Origin: Micromonospora sp. WMMD812
GTDB lineage: Bacteria > Actinomycetota > Actinomycetes > Mycobacteriales > Micromonosporaceae
Assembly: GCF_027497215.1 (NCBI RefSeq)
Contig: NZ_CP114904.1
Coordinates: 6,850,501-6,914,500, forward strand
DNA: 64,000 bases
Reading direction: 5' to 3'
The notes under the pieces were generated by a model. The model did not search any database. It was not told the origin of the DNA and saw only the letters and a program-made list of their open reading frames with translations. The position numbers were made by a program, and so were the translations under genes. Positions 25,678-34,038 of this stretch are shown piece by piece (position 1 is the first letter of the stretch; every line of letters begins with the position of its first letter).

Positions 25678-26043
25678 GTCCTTTCTCCCTCGCGCGACCT
25701 CGCCCGGCATCCGGGTGCTTCGCTTCGCTTCGCCGAGGGGCCGGCACCGGGCACTCTCATGGCCGCTGACCGGGCGTCTTGACCGGCATCGAGGATGGCA
25801 CGCCCAGCGACAGGCGGTCCGCCAGTTACGCACTGTGACAGCCGAGCCCGGAGAGAGGCGGCCGACGGTCACTCGGTGACATCTGAGTGCCTGCGGGCGC
25901 ACTGACATGGCCGGTGTGCGTGCGGAGGGTTGACGGGTCGCGACGGCGATGAGTTTCGTTATGGTGTCCAGTCTGTATTCCCAGGCACCCGATCTCCCGA
26001 CTCTCGGGGAGAGCGTCATGACCGCTACGTACAGGAGGCAAGC
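25678..26043. other. Intergenic region before peptidase E-like gene
   Basis: About 365 bases without a gene. GCTTCGCTTCGCTTCG near 25720 is a short tandem run. CTCCCGACTCTCGGGGAG at 25996-26013 can form a small hairpin in the leader just before the AGGAGG ribosome-binding site of the next gene. Confidence 0.35.
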
Positions 26044-26703
26044 GTGAAGCTTCTTCTCACGTCCGCGGGCGTCAGCAACCCGAGCATCCGCGATGCGCTG
26101 GTCGACCTGCTGGGCAAGCCGATCGCCGAATCCAGTGCCCTCTGCATCCCTACGGCCCAGTACGGCCACCCCATGTGCGAGCCAGCCTCGGCCTGGCGCT
26201 TCATCACCGGTCAGACGTCGCTACCCATGTGCGACCTGGGCTGGAAGTCGCTGGGCGTCCTCGAGCTGACAGCGCTGCCCAGCATCGGCGAGGAGCGGTG
26301 GGTCCCCTGGGTCCGGGAGGCTGACGTCATGCTCGTGGCCGGCGGCGATGCGACGTACCTGTGCCTCTGGATGCGGCAGTCCGGGCTGGCGGACCTCCTG
26401 CCGTCGCTGCGGGACACCGTCTGGGTGGGGTTGAGTGCGGGGAGCATGGTGCTGACCCCCCGGGTCGGTGCGGACTTCGTCGAGTGGCAGTCCGCGCCCG
26501 ACGACCGCACACTGGGGGTCGTCGACTTCTCGATCTTCCCGCACCTAGGTCTCGAGCCGGACAACACCATGGGTGGTGCCGAGAGATGGGCGGCCGAGAT
26601 CGCGGGTCCGGCGTACGCAATCGACGACCAGACGGCCATCAAGGTGACCGACGGCACCGTCGAGGTCGTCTCCGAGGGGCACTGGAAGCTGTTCCCCTCG
26701 TAG
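26044..26703 (+). CDS. Peptidase E-like protein (family S51)
   Basis: 219 residues, a class-I glutamine amidotransferase-like fold of the S51 family (dipeptidase E, cyanophycinase relatives). KLLLTSAGVSN forms the first strand; DVMLVAGGDATYL is the typical GG-D/N segment; GLSAGSM carries the nucleophile elbow with Ser131; FSIFPHLG supplies the likely catalytic His. Probably a cytoplasmic serine peptidase for small peptides. GTG 26044 follows a perfect AGGAGG. Single gene. Confidence 0.85.
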   Translation: MKLLLTSAGVSNPSIRDALVDLLGKPIAESSALCIPTAQYGHPMCEPASAWRFITGQTSLPMCDLGWKSLGVLELTALPSIGEERWVPWVREADVMLVAGGDATYLCLWMRQSGLADLLPSLRDTVWVGLSAGSMVLTPRVGADFVEWQSAPDDRTLGVVDFSIFPHLGLEPDNTMGGAERWAAEIAGPAYAIDDQTAIKVTDGTVEVVSEGHWKLFPS

Positions 26704-26847
26704 CCGCGGCCAACAGTGATCGGCGCGGCGGCCCATTGCCGAGCAGTGTCCCTGATAGAAGCTGGGTGCGAGCTCGACAGGTAGCGGCACCATCGAACGA
26801 GACGTCCGCGCAGGCCGCTGACGTGCGTAATGGTGCGTCCCCAGCAG

Positions 26848-27330
26848 TCAGTGAGTGAACGCCTGTGCTCCGGTCGACGATGGTGCGCCGGCGGCGCTCG
26901 GCCACGGTGGCGTGTATCGGCCCACGTAGTCGCGAGCCCGGGGGAGCGGGTCATGCCAATACTGGTGCGGCATCCGGTGATGGTGCTCCTCGCAGAACTC
27001 GGCGAGACCGACCGTGATCCTGATGCGCTCTAGCGGGTGGCCTTCGAAATCCCTGTTCACCATCAGCAGTTGCGGCTCGGGATGCCAGCCCGAGTGATCA
27101 AACGCCCAGCCGTCCCAGAGCGCGTACGTGTGGAAGACCTGCCGCTCGCCGGCGAGGCGCACCGCCGCGACTTCGATCGATCGGTCTGGGTAGGACTCCT
27201 GGCAGATCCAGGCCAGGATGTGACACGCCCCGGCCGCGAAGAAGGCCTGGTCCGTCCGTTCCCAGGCGACGCGCTGGTTTGATCGCTCGATCGCCGTCCG
27301 ACGAAACGCTCCGGCCGCTGTGGCTGCCAC
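26848..27330 (-). CDS. Conserved hypothetical protein
   Basis: 160 residues; I recognise no named domain. It reads like a real globular protein: RVAWERTDQAFFAAGACHILAW, YPDRSIEVAAVRLAGERQVFHTYALWDGWAFDHSGW, then GLAEFCEEHHHRMPHQYWHDPLPRARDYV. Trp-, His- and Cys-rich positions could be ligand or metal sites. The frame opens at 27369, but GTG 27330 has TAGCGT 7 nt upstream (27338-27343, minus strand), which indicates a leaderless start. It is divergent from the YdeI-family gene. Confidence 0.6.
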   Translation of the reverse strand: MAATAAGAFRRTAIERSNQRVAWERTDQAFFAAGACHILAWICQESYPDRSIEVAAVRLAGERQVFHTYALWDGWAFDHSGWHPEPQLLMVNRDFEGHPLERIRITVGLAEFCEEHHHRMPHQYWHDPLPRARDYVGRYTPPWPSAAGAPSSTGAQAFTH

Positions 27331-27337
27331 AACCCTG

Positions 27338-27343
27338 ACGCTA
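27338..27343 (-). promoter_or_regulatory. -10 box (TAGCGT) for a leaderless mRNA
   Basis: TAGCGT on the minus strand ends 7 nt before the GTG at 27330; this fixes the start choice for the hypothetical gene. Confidence 0.4.
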
Positions 27344-27471
27344 CTGGACGGCCCGACGCATCCGCGCATGCCGCAGACCGAGCGGTTGAGGTGCGCGGCC
27401 GGATCGCCGGGCGTCGCCGGCCCGCACGGCGTCCCGTGGACGGCGACGGGGCTGCGGCATCAGAGCCGCGA

Positions 27472-27477
27472 TAGCCT
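27472..27477 (+). promoter_or_regulatory. -10 box (TAGCCT) for a leaderless mRNA
   Basis: TAGCCT ends 6 nt before the ATG at 27484, with no ribosome-binding site. Confidence 0.45.
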
Positions 27478-27483
27478 GCCGTC

Positions 27484-28089
27484 ATGGCGAGCGCCGAACT
27501 GGACGAGTTGATCGTCGCGGACGCCGACGCCCTGCGCGCGTGGTTGTCGGCCAACCACGCCACGTCGCCCGGCGTCTGGCTCGCCCTGACCAGGAAGGGC
27601 GGCACAGTCACGACGCTGACCTGGCAGCAGGCGGTCGACGAGGCCCTGTGCTTCGGCTGGATCGACGGGCAGGCCCGTAAACGGGACCAGGAAACCTCCT
27701 GGATCCGGTTCACCCCTCGCACACCCCGCAGTTCCTGGTCGCAACGCAACGTTGCCAACGTGGCCCGGCTGGACGCGCAGGGACGAATGCTGCCCCCGGG
27801 CCGCGTCGCGGTAGAAGCCGCGAAGGCGGACGGGCGGTGGGCGGCCGCCTACGCTCCGCCCTCGGAAGCCGAGGTGCCGGCCGACCTACTCGCCGCCATC
27901 GCCGCCGACCCCGCCGCCCAGGCCATGTTCGACGTACTCACCAAGACCAACCGGTTCGCTCTCATCTACCGCGTCAATGCCGTAAAACGGGCGCAGACCC
28001 GCGAGCGGAAGATCGGCGAGTTCGTTGCCATGCTGGCCCGTCACGAGACGATCTACCCGCAGAAGGCCAAGCCTCCCAGCTCGCCGTGA
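27484..28089 (+). CDS. YdeI/OmpD-associated family protein
   Basis: 201 residues of the YdeI family. Family features: SPGVWLALTRKGG, LTWQQAVDEALCFGWIDGQARKRD, IRFTPRTPRSSWSQRNVANVARL, and the C-terminal helix with VNAVKRAQTRERKIGEFVAMLARHE. Members are cytoplasmic proteins linked to stress or bacteriocin tolerance in enterobacteria; the biochemical role is not established. ATG 27484 with TAGCCT at 27472-27477 suggests a leaderless mRNA. Confidence 0.85.
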   Translation: MASAELDELIVADADALRAWLSANHATSPGVWLALTRKGGTVTTLTWQQAVDEALCFGWIDGQARKRDQETSWIRFTPRTPRSSWSQRNVANVARLDAQGRMLPPGRVAVEAAKADGRWAAAYAPPSEAEVPADLLAAIAADPAAQAMFDVLTKTNRFALIYRVNAVKRAQTRERKIGEFVAMLARHETIYPQKAKPPSSP

Positions 28090-28103
28090 TCGGCATCGTC
28101 GAG

Positions 28104-28452
28104 TCAGCTCAGCGCGGCCGTTTTGCGCAGCAGCACTGAGCGTTCGCGTTGGTTGCGCACAGCCGGGCCGCCAGCTCCAGCTCGGCGCGCGCTTCCGGTC
28201 GCCGTCCGAGCCGGGCCAGCAGCTCACCGCGTACGGTCGGGACCAGACGCGAACCGGGGAGCCGGTCCGAGGCGATCAGCTCGTCCACGCGGCCTGCAGG
28301 CCGCAGGGGCCGAGGCCGCGAGTCGATGCCCTGGCCAGCGCGGCCAGCCCACGGCGGATCGCTGCGATGTCCCACCGCCGCCGGTCCTGGTCCTCGAGCA
28401 GGATCGGCGAGCCCGCTGGTGCCGAGCGAGGAGCGGGCGTCAGGGTCCGCAC
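28104..28452 (-). pseudogene. Decayed ECF sigma factor (C-terminal part, DUF6596/TPR type)
   Basis: Three minus-strand frames in series give parts of the C-terminal region of a long ECF sigma factor (SigI/YlaC-like with a helical DUF6596 tail): PILLEDQDRRRWDIAAIRRGLAALARA and GPCGLQAA in the first, then GSRLVPTVRGELLARLGRRPEARAELELAARL in the second, and RNQRERSVLLRKTAALS before a TGA at 28104 in the third. Intact homologues have about 60 more residues between the first two pieces, so there is an internal deletion plus a frameshift; the sigma-2 and sigma-4 regions are gone. Confidence 0.6.
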
Positions 28453-28532
28453 CTACGAGACCGACGAGTCAGCCGACCGCTCGTGCCGATGTCCGCTGGT
28501 TGCTCCCGGCGACGGTCTGGAATGCTTCGCCC

Positions 28533-29030
28533 ATGCCTTCCTACCCGCCTACCTTCGCCGACCAGGTGGTCGCGCTGCCAGCCCGTGCCCAGTTCGAGGC
28601 GTTCCTCGACGAGCACCGCGGCGCGCTCAATGGCTGCTTGGACGGGCTGACCGAGGAACAGGTGCGCCGATCGTTGGTGGCTTCCCGGACCACGTTGCTG
28701 GGTCTTGTGAAGCACGCGACCTTCGTCGAGAAGGTCTGGTTCGACGAAGCCGTCACGTGCCGGTCGCGCGCTGAGATCGGCATCCCTGCCACGTCGGAGG
28801 AGTCGTTCATCCTCGATGACGACGACACGATCGCCACCGTTCAGCACGCACACCGCGAAGCCTGCGAAGCATCACGCCGTGCGACGTCGTCCCTGGGGCT
28901 GGACGACATCCTTCACGGGCACCGGCGGGGTCCGCTTCCGCTGCGGTGGGTGTATCTCCACGTGCTGCGCGAGCTTGCCCAGCACTGTGGGCACGCAGAC
29001 ATTCTTCGGGAGCAGCTCGTCAACGAGTAG
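28533..29030 (+). CDS. DinB/DUF664 family protein
   Basis: 165 residues, a four-helix-bundle DinB-like (DUF664) protein; the superfamily includes mycothiol-dependent transferases and metal enzymes. Seen: FEAFLDEHRGALNGCLDGLTEEQ, TLLGLVKHATFVEKVWFDEA (His of the first metal position), and the late HVLRELAQHCGHADILREQL with the H-x3-H pair. The three His positions fit a metal site. No ribosome-binding site is seen at ATG 28533; AATGCT 6 nt upstream may be a leaderless -10 box. Function inferred only at family level. Confidence 0.8.
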   Translation: MPSYPPTFADQVVALPARAQFEAFLDEHRGALNGCLDGLTEEQVRRSLVASRTTLLGLVKHATFVEKVWFDEAVTCRSRAEIGIPATSEESFILDDDDTIATVQHAHREACEASRRATSSLGLDDILHGHRRGPLPLRWVYLHVLRELAQHCGHADILREQLVNE

Positions 29031-29188
29031 TGCGCGGACGTCCCCATGCCGCAGGACCGCTTGCGGTGTCGCCGCTCGGTGCACAGTCCTGCCGATGTGC
29101 GGATGCTCCAAGCCTGGATGGATCGTGCGAGCCGCGCTTTCTTCGGGGCCGGCTTCCGGCCGGACGCACGGTCGAGCAGGATCTGCTC

Positions 29189-29551
29189 ATGATCTCCGAC
29201 GTTCACCGGCTCCAGCGTGCCTTCGACGAGGCCGAGCTACGCGGCGACACCGACGCGTTGAACGCGTTGCTGACCGAAGACTTCAGGTCCATCGGCGAGC
29301 AGGGTTACGTGCTTGACAAAGCACGGTGGGTCGGCAAGTTCGCCGAGTTTTCGTACACCAGCTTGGAGAGCAGTGACGTCGAGGTGTGCTGCTACCGTCA
29401 CGCGGCCATCGTGCGGTGCGTCCAGCGGAGCCACTCGACCTGGCGTGGGCAGGAGATGACGTTGACCGTCCGGGTCAGCCAAACCTGGGTTGAGCTGCCC
29501 GAGGGCTGGCGGCTGGCCGGCATACAGTTCAGCTCTCTCGGCGACGCCTGA
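29189..29551 (+). CDS. SnoaL/DUF4440-like protein (NTF2 fold)
   Basis: 120 residues in the NTF2-like fold: opening helix RLQRAFDEAELRGDTDALNALLTEDF, then strands with SIGEQGYVLDK, CYRHAAIVRCVQR and a final strand GWRLAGIQFSSL. The DUF4440 group has no fixed catalytic set. ATG 29189 with AGCAGGA upstream; the frame extends earlier without family similarity. It is convergent with infA; a shared hairpin terminator lies between. Confidence 0.75.
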   Translation: MISDVHRLQRAFDEAELRGDTDALNALLTEDFRSIGEQGYVLDKARWVGKFAEFSYTSLESSDVEVCCYRHAAIVRCVQRSHSTWRGQEMTLTVRVSQTWVELPEGWRLAGIQFSSLGDA

Positions 29552-29601
29552 AGGCGATATCCGGCCGGGCGACCAACGCCGACCAGCTTGGCGCGGATCC
29601 A

Positions 29602-29643
29602 GCGGTGCGGGCGACCGGCCCCGAGGCAGGTTGCCCGCACCGC
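29602..29643. terminator. Bidirectional hairpin between SnoaL-like gene and infA
   Basis: Perfect 11-bp arms GCGGTGCGGGC (29602-29612) and GCCCGCACCGC (29633-29643), loop 20 nt, between two convergent genes. Confidence 0.65.
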
Positions 29644-29654
29644 CGGGAACGGCG

Positions 29655-29879
29655 CTAGCTGCGGTAGCGGAAGACGATTCGGCCGCGGGTCAGGTCGTAG
29701 GGGCTCAGCTCTACGAGCACCCGGTCGTACGGAAGGATCTTGATGTAGTTCTTGCGGATTTTTCCGCTGATGTGGGCCAGCACCTTGTGGCCGTTCTGGA
29801 GTTCCACCTTGAAGGTGGCGTTGCGCAGGCATTCGAGGACGGTGCCCTCAAGTTCGATGCCGTTTGATGTTCTTGCCAT
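29655..29879 (-). CDS. infA: Translation initiation factor IF-1, outside the ribosomal cluster
   Basis: 74 residues, full-length S1/OB-fold IF-1 that binds the 30S A site during initiation. Diagnostic segments: [63 protein letters not shown] 29879 has AGGAGG upstream. Bacterial infA is normally next to map, rpmJ and rpsM; here it is downstream of an acetyltransferase gene, 25 nt apart, in one operon. It is therefore probably a second infA. The N-terminus [12 protein letters not shown] differs from the common MAKKDGVIEVEG, supporting paralogy. Confidence 0.95.
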   Translation of the reverse strand: MARTSNGIELEGTVLECLRNATFKVELQNGHKVLAHISGKIRKNYIKILPYDRVLVELSPYDLTRGRIVFRYRS

Positions 29880-29904
29880 AGTCAGTGCCTCCTGTCGTTC
29901 GCAG

Positions 29905-30675
29905 TCAGCGGAGGACCAGTTCGAGGGTGCTGCCGGCGCGCCAGGCACCGATGCCCTCGAACAGCGCCGTCGCGGCAATGTTGGATTCGGTCACCTCGGC
30001 CGATGCCGTTTCCTTGCCGACGCGGTGCAGCGCGCCCAGCGTGTGGGCCAGCAGCGCCCGGGCGATTCCGCGGCGTTGACGGTCGGCCCGGACGGCGACC
30101 AGCCCGATGCGCGGCAGCCGGGTCACCGTCGCGACCCGCAGCAGACCCACGTACTGGCCGGACTGTGCCGCCACGGCGTATTTCGAAGGGTCGAGCGCGG
30201 GGCGGGCCAATACTTCGGCCGGCATGTCCTGCCATCCAGGGCCGGCCTCGACCTCGTCGCGGATCGTGCGGTCCAGTGCGTGTAGCGGAGCCTCCTCCGC
30301 ACTGCCGAAGGCCCTGATCGTCACACCGGGCGGCGGCAGGGCCGAGTCGAGGCCCGTGGCGCGTGGGTCAGTGGGCACCGAGTACTCCCACTCGCGGCGC
30401 CGTGTCGTGAAGCCGGTTCGCTGCCACAGGGCGGTCAGGTCGAGGTCGGCCTCGTCGACCACTGTGTGCAGCGGCCTCCGCAGGGCCGTCAGCATGGCCT
30501 CGGCCAGCCGGTCGAAGGCCAAGTCGTGCCAGGCGTCGATGCTGACGAACATCCGCCCGTCGGGCCGGTGCGATGCCTCGCCGCGGCCGACCACGAGGTC
30601 GTCCTCCAGCGCATGCCACTGGCCGGCTCCGACGCGCGAAATCAGCACGGCGTGGCTGAACTCCACAGGATTCAT
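29905..30675 (-). CDS. GNAT acetyltransferase in operon with infA
   Basis: 256 residues with an N-terminal degenerate half (residues ~1-110) and a C-terminal GNAT domain (~118-256): [50 protein letters not shown] with the acetyl-CoA loop RQRRGIA, and [16 protein letters not shown]. Acetylates an unknown substrate. ATG 30675 overlaps the stop of a 9-codon upstream ORF (ATGA), and infA follows 25 nt after the stop. Co-transcription with an initiation factor suggests a translation-linked substrate or stress, which is inference. Confidence 0.85.
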   Translation of the reverse strand: MNPVEFSHAVLISRVGAGQWHALEDDLVVGRGEASHRPDGRMFVSIDAWHDLAFDRLAEAMLTALRRPLHTVVDEADLDLTALWQRTGFTTRRREWEYSVPTDPRATGLDSALPPPGVTIRAFGSAEEAPLHALDRTIRDEVEAGPGWQDMPAEVLARPALDPSKYAVAAQSGQYVGLLRVATVTRLPRIGLVAVRADRQRRGIARALLAHTLGALHRVGKETASAEVTESNIAATALFEGIGAWRAGSTLELVLR

Positions 30676-30701
30676 AAGTTGGTGCCTTTCGGGATCGCCA
30701 T
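30672..30701 (-). CDS. 9-residue leader ORF overlapping the GNAT start
   Basis: MAIPKGTNL followed by TGA that shares bases with the ATG of the acetyltransferase gene (ATGA). A weak GGGAG lies about 12 nt upstream. Such an overlap lets ribosomes finishing the short ORF restart on the main gene. Confidence 0.35.
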   Translation of the reverse strand: MAIPKGTNL

Positions 30702-30725
30702 TGTTGAGGGCGCTCCCGGCGGCAC

Positions 30726-30785
30726 CTACGTCAGTGGCCGGTCCGTGACGACGAGGGGAGCACCCACATCGATACAAACGTTCAC
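30726..30785 (-). CDS. 19-residue leader ORF upstream of GNAT-infA
   Basis: GTG start at 30785, preceded by an almost perfect Shine-Dalgarno, GAGGAGGTGA, 5-8 nt upstream; reads MNVCIDVGAPLVVTDRPLT then TAG. The strength of the ribosome-binding site on such a short ORF, 51 nt ahead of the operon, fits a leader peptide that could govern attenuation or coupling. No hairpin pair was confirmed by hand. Confidence 0.45.
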   Translation of the reverse strand: MNVCIDVGAPLVVTDRPLT

Positions 30786-31306
30786 GGGTCTCACCTCCTC
30801 AGGCAGTGTCACGGCGCGACGGAAGCTACCAGCCCACCCGTCACACCGTCCAACCATTTTGCGGCGCGTGCCGCCCCGATCGACGGCTTGCATCGACGCG
30901 CGCTCGCGCCACCGTCCGCTCGCGCCAGCCGTCGGCTGGTCATCGGCTTCTCGCGCCAGGGCATGCTGACCTGCGGGCGGATCGGGCCGGAGAGGTCGCC
31001 TCGAAGGACGGCGGCGCCCACGACGCCTTCGGCGCGGCGCCGACGCAGGCGCAGACCGGCGCGGTCACGCCCATCTCGACGGCCAGGTGCGCGATCTGCG
31101 TGTCACCGAAGTGGGTAGCGCTGATCGGCTCGGCTGGCGCCGAAGATCAGCCGGTTCCGGGGGTGATCATGGGGGCGTCGGCGGGGGAGACGCGGATGAG
31201 CCGCGACCCCCTCGCTGGCGACAGGTCACCGGACGTCAGCGTGTTCGAGTCGCCGAGCGCCCGTCGCATCGGCGCGCAGCTGCGCCAGCGGGGGCTCAAA
31301 TCGGCA
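30786..31306. other. Intergenic region upstream of the GNAT-infA operon
   Basis: About 520 bases between the leader ORF and the terminator of the lipoprotein gene. The promoter of the GNAT-infA operon should lie here. Long open frames exist but no known protein, start site or repeat supports a gene. Confidence 0.35.
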
Positions 31307-31342
31307 CTGCCCGGCCGGCGGGTCTCCTCGCCGGCCGGGCAG
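31307..31342 (-). terminator. Strong hairpin terminator after the lipoprotein gene
   Basis: Perfect 14-bp arms CTGCCCGGCCGGCG (31307-31320) and CGCCGGCCGGGCAG (31329-31342) with an 8-nt loop, 15 nt past the lipoprotein stop codon. Confidence 0.85.
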
Positions 31343-31356
31343 CATTGCGGCTCAGG

Positions 31357-32190
31357 TCAGCTGTCGGTGCCCAGGTCCTTCAGGCCCTGCAGCATCTCGG
31401 CGAAGTCGGCCGTCTCCGCCGGCGGCGGCGTCTCGATGGTCACCGCCTTGCCGTAGTCGGTGTAGTCGACCGTCATGTCGCCCATCGTGCCCATGACCAT
31501 GGCCGCCCGGCGCGGCCGGTACTGCTCGTCGACCCAGAGGTCGATCTTGATCTCCTTGACGCCCTGCTTGGCGTACTGCTGCTCGATGCCCGCCCGCAGT
31601 GCGGCGTCGACCTGTCCGAGGTAGGTCGCGACGGGTGCGGTGACGGTGTAATGGACCGTGCGCGCCCCGTTCACCGTCTCCTCGCCGACGACCGTCACAC
31701 CCTCCGTGGCGAGCAGCGTCTTGACCTGCTTGGTCGGGTCGACATCCTCGAACTGCTTGGTGAAGTCCATCCCCGACTGACCGGCCATGGCGGTCAGGTC
31801 CATCTTCATCCAGCGCTTCCCGCCCGTGCTCGCGCGCTCCTCCGCCGGGATCTCGACGTAGATCACGGCGCCGATCATCCGGACGGTGGTCGGGGCGCCG
31901 TCCGGGCCCGCCGTCGTCATCTCGGCCTTGACCGGGTCGCCCAGGTCGATGACGCCCTGCACCGAGATCTTCTGGCCGCCCGCCGTGCCCTGCATCGTCA
32001 CGGTCACCGAGTCGCTCTTGTCGGTGGCGTCGATCGTCTTCTGCAACGAACCCTTGAGATCACTCGCGAGCAGCTCCAGCACGCTGGGTTGCTCCGGCGT
32101 GTTCGAGCCGGGCTTCGCGCCGCAGGCGGTCACCGCGAGTGCCGTGAGCGCGGAGACCGCGACAACCGCGGCCTTCTTCCAAAGTGACAC
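31357..32190 (-). CDS. Secreted lipoprotein, LppX/LprG-like
   Basis: 277 residues. Lipoprotein signal: positively charged start MSLWKKAAV, hydrophobic segment and lipobox LAVTAC with Cys23 as the lipid-modified residue. The mature part resembles the LppX/LprAFG beta half-barrel lipoproteins: KTIDATDKSDSVTVTMQGT, VRMIGAVIYVEIP, KRWMKMDLTAM, TVHYTVTAPVATYL and a C-terminal YTDYGKAVTIETPPP. Relatives carry lipids or act as substrate-binding cell-envelope proteins. GTG 32190 with a GGGGGAAAGAAG leader. A strong terminator follows. Confidence 0.82.
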   Translation of the reverse strand: MSLWKKAAVVAVSALTALAVTACGAKPGSNTPEQPSVLELLASDLKGSLQKTIDATDKSDSVTVTMQGTAGGQKISVQGVIDLGDPVKAEMTTAGPDGAPTTVRMIGAVIYVEIPAEERASTGGKRWMKMDLTAMAGQSGMDFTKQFEDVDPTKQVKTLLATEGVTVVGEETVNGARTVHYTVTAPVATYLGQVDAALRAGIEQQYAKQGVKEIKIDLWVDEQYRPRRAAMVMGTMGDMTVDYTDYGKAVTIETPPPAETADFAEMLQGLKDLGTDS

Positions 32191-32341
32191 GTGACAGCTT
32201 CTTTCCCCCGAAGGATTTTGGGGATCTCCCCATAGATCGGCGACACGCTATCCCACCCGGGCCACCCCGGGGGGACACCTTCCCGCCGCTCTCCCTCTGG
32301 GTGCGTGTCGCTCACCCGCACACCCAGCGCAGCAGGGAGGT

Positions 32342-32518
32342 ATGCGGGCGGTCACCGTCGGCGGCCTGCGGAAGACGAGCGAGCACGACCTCTACCCGCT
32401 CTACAGCGACCTACTGGCCGTCGACGAGAAGCCCTAGATCGACCGGCCCACCTACGACCTGGTGGCCGCCGACCGGCGGCTCATGGACTCGAACCCTCCG
32501 GCCCGCGCGAGCAGTAGG
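32342..32518 (+). pseudogene. Short coding remnant interrupted by an amber codon
   Basis: From ATG 32342 the frame reads MRAVTVGGLRKTSEHDLYPLYSDLLAVDEKP, then TAG, then IDRPTYDLVAADRRLMDS in the same frame. Codon bias is maintained on both sides. I do not recognise the protein; the surrounding 760 bases between the lipoprotein and DUF2267 genes hold nothing else I can support. Confidence 0.25.
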
Positions 32519-32953
32519 GGAGCGGCGCGGGTTGTGTCTCGCCGGGAGCGTCTGCTTCGGCAGCCAGATCGTCGGTCCGTCGGCGGTGCGTCGATGCGGC
32601 AGCTAGCTCACGCGTTCATGCAGGTTGAGCGTTTGGTCTTTCCCGGGTCGCTTCGTATTCGCACGATGGGGATGAGGCAGGGTCACCCCCAGTCCCAGGA
32701 GGCTGTCAAGGTACCAGTTCGCTCGGCGGCCGAGAGGTGAGGTGTGCAGGTGCCTCTCCTGTGCGGGCCGACCAGTTCCGACACCTCGTGACGCTGCCGA
32801 GCACGTCGACCCGAACAGCTTCGACGCGAGCCTTTCCGGCGGGGTGTCGTCGTACGCGTAGACACGGCGCAACGGCACCCAACCGCCGCGCATCGCGGTC
32901 AGGGGCTCGTGACTGGCGATTCGAGGGCGATCCGGCCGGAGGAGGAGAATCAG

Positions 32954-33364
32954 GTGGAATACCAGGATTTCATCAACGCGGTGGCGACGCGGGCAAAGGT
33001 GTCGACCGATCAGGCGGCGACACTCACCGCCACGACGCTGGAGACGTTGGCACATCGGATCAGCGTCGGCCAGGCAGAGGACCTTGCCTACCAGCTTCCG
33101 GACGTGTTGGCCGATCACCTGCGCAGGCCGCCTGGACGGGAACAGGCTACGTCGTTCGGGCTCGAAGAGTTCGTGCGGCGGGTCGCGGACCGCCCGAACG
33201 TCGACCGTGCGATCGCCGGTGCCGGGGTCGGCGCGGTGCTGAGCACGCTACGTGAGGCTGTCACTCGTGACGAGTTCGACAACGCGGCTGCTCAGCTTCC
33301 AAAGGAGTTCTGGCAGGTGATCGAACCGGTGGGTGCCGGTGGCGGGCGGCACCCCGGCTCGTAG
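32954..33364 (+). CDS. DUF2267 family protein
   Basis: 136 residues. DUF2267 proteins are small helical proteins made of two related repeats, as here: EYQDFINAVATRAKVSTDQAATLTATTLETLAHRI with AEDLAYQLPDVLADHL, then GLEEFVRRVADRPNVDRA with TRDEFDNAAAQLPKEFWQVIEP. The function is unknown. The frame opens at 32909, but GTG 32954 follows GGAGGAGGAG and begins exactly at the family start. Confidence 0.85.
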   Translation: MEYQDFINAVATRAKVSTDQAATLTATTLETLAHRISVGQAEDLAYQLPDVLADHLRRPPGREQATSFGLEEFVRRVADRPNVDRAIAGAGVGAVLSTLREAVTRDEFDNAAAQLPKEFWQVIEPVGAGGGRHPGS

Positions 33365-33563
33365 CACACACAGTCGACGACAGCGGCAGGTGTGCGCACG
33401 CCTTCCTCACCTGCGTTCGCAGGCGACGGTGCCATTGGCGATCGCCCACTGCTCCGTACACGTGGTGGCCGCCGGCGGGGCAACAGGAGATCTGCCGGCC
33501 GCCGCGGCGGGAACCAAAGGCGTTGAGGACCGGTGGTTGGTACCGGCGGGCCCGTATCGGACC

Positions 33564-33938
33564 TCAGCGCCGGGCCAGCGCCAACACACTCAGACCGAAC
33601 ATCAGGACACCCAGGGGAAGATGGACCGACGGGACATGCGCGATGCCGAGCACGACCTGGATGGAGGCGAGTACGAGGAAACCTGACGCGTGCCAGACAG
33701 GCCGGGCCGAGCCGCCGCCCGGCTTCCACGCCAGCACCGCCACGAGCAGGTACAGCATCGACGCCCCGTACATCACGCGGGCTCCGACGCTGTGCAGCGT
33801 CTCGCCGTAGGACGAGGTCAGCAGCAGTCCGGCGGAGACCGCCTGTAGGAAGATGGTCAGGGTCTGCAGGACGATCGCGATCTGCAGGAACGAGGAGCCG
33901 CGTTGCGCGTTCACCGCCGCCGTCACCTGAGTGGCCAT
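33564..33938 (-). CDS. Four-helix membrane protein (DUF6220-like)
   Basis: 124 residues with four clear hydrophobic segments (about 20-40, 53-72, 80-100, 103-120), polar N-terminus, and HSVGARVMYGASMLY / GIAHVPSVHLPLGVLMFGL with conserved His residues as in heme-like or quinone-like four-helix proteins. I compare it to DUF6220, with moderate certainty. ATG 33938 follows AAGGGG. It is divergent from an ECF41 sigma factor gene with 100 bases between, so it may be a target. Confidence 0.7.
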   Translation of the reverse strand: MATQVTAAVNAQRGSSFLQIAIVLQTLTIFLQAVSAGLLLTSSYGETLHSVGARVMYGASMLYLLVAVLAWKPGGGSARPVWHASGFLVLASIQVVLGIAHVPSVHLPLGVLMFGLSVLALARR

Positions 33939-34038
33939 GTCACAGTCCCCTTTTCCGCCCTCGGGCAGTAGATCGTTAAGGTCTCACCAGCCCGACGACG
34001 TGGGCCCGAGAAAGGTAAGGCGAGGGGCGGCCGGAAGC

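Noticed and set aside
24811..26169. A 452-codon minus-strand frame across the GNAT gene and repeat copy B.
   Set aside because: It is antisense to the GNAT and peptidase E genes, which have clear family motifs.
33938..33964. TGTCACA before sigJ as an ECF41 -35 element.
   Set aside because: Sixteen bases downstream the sequence is TCGG instead of CGTC, and the box overlaps the start codon of the divergent gene; too weak to call.
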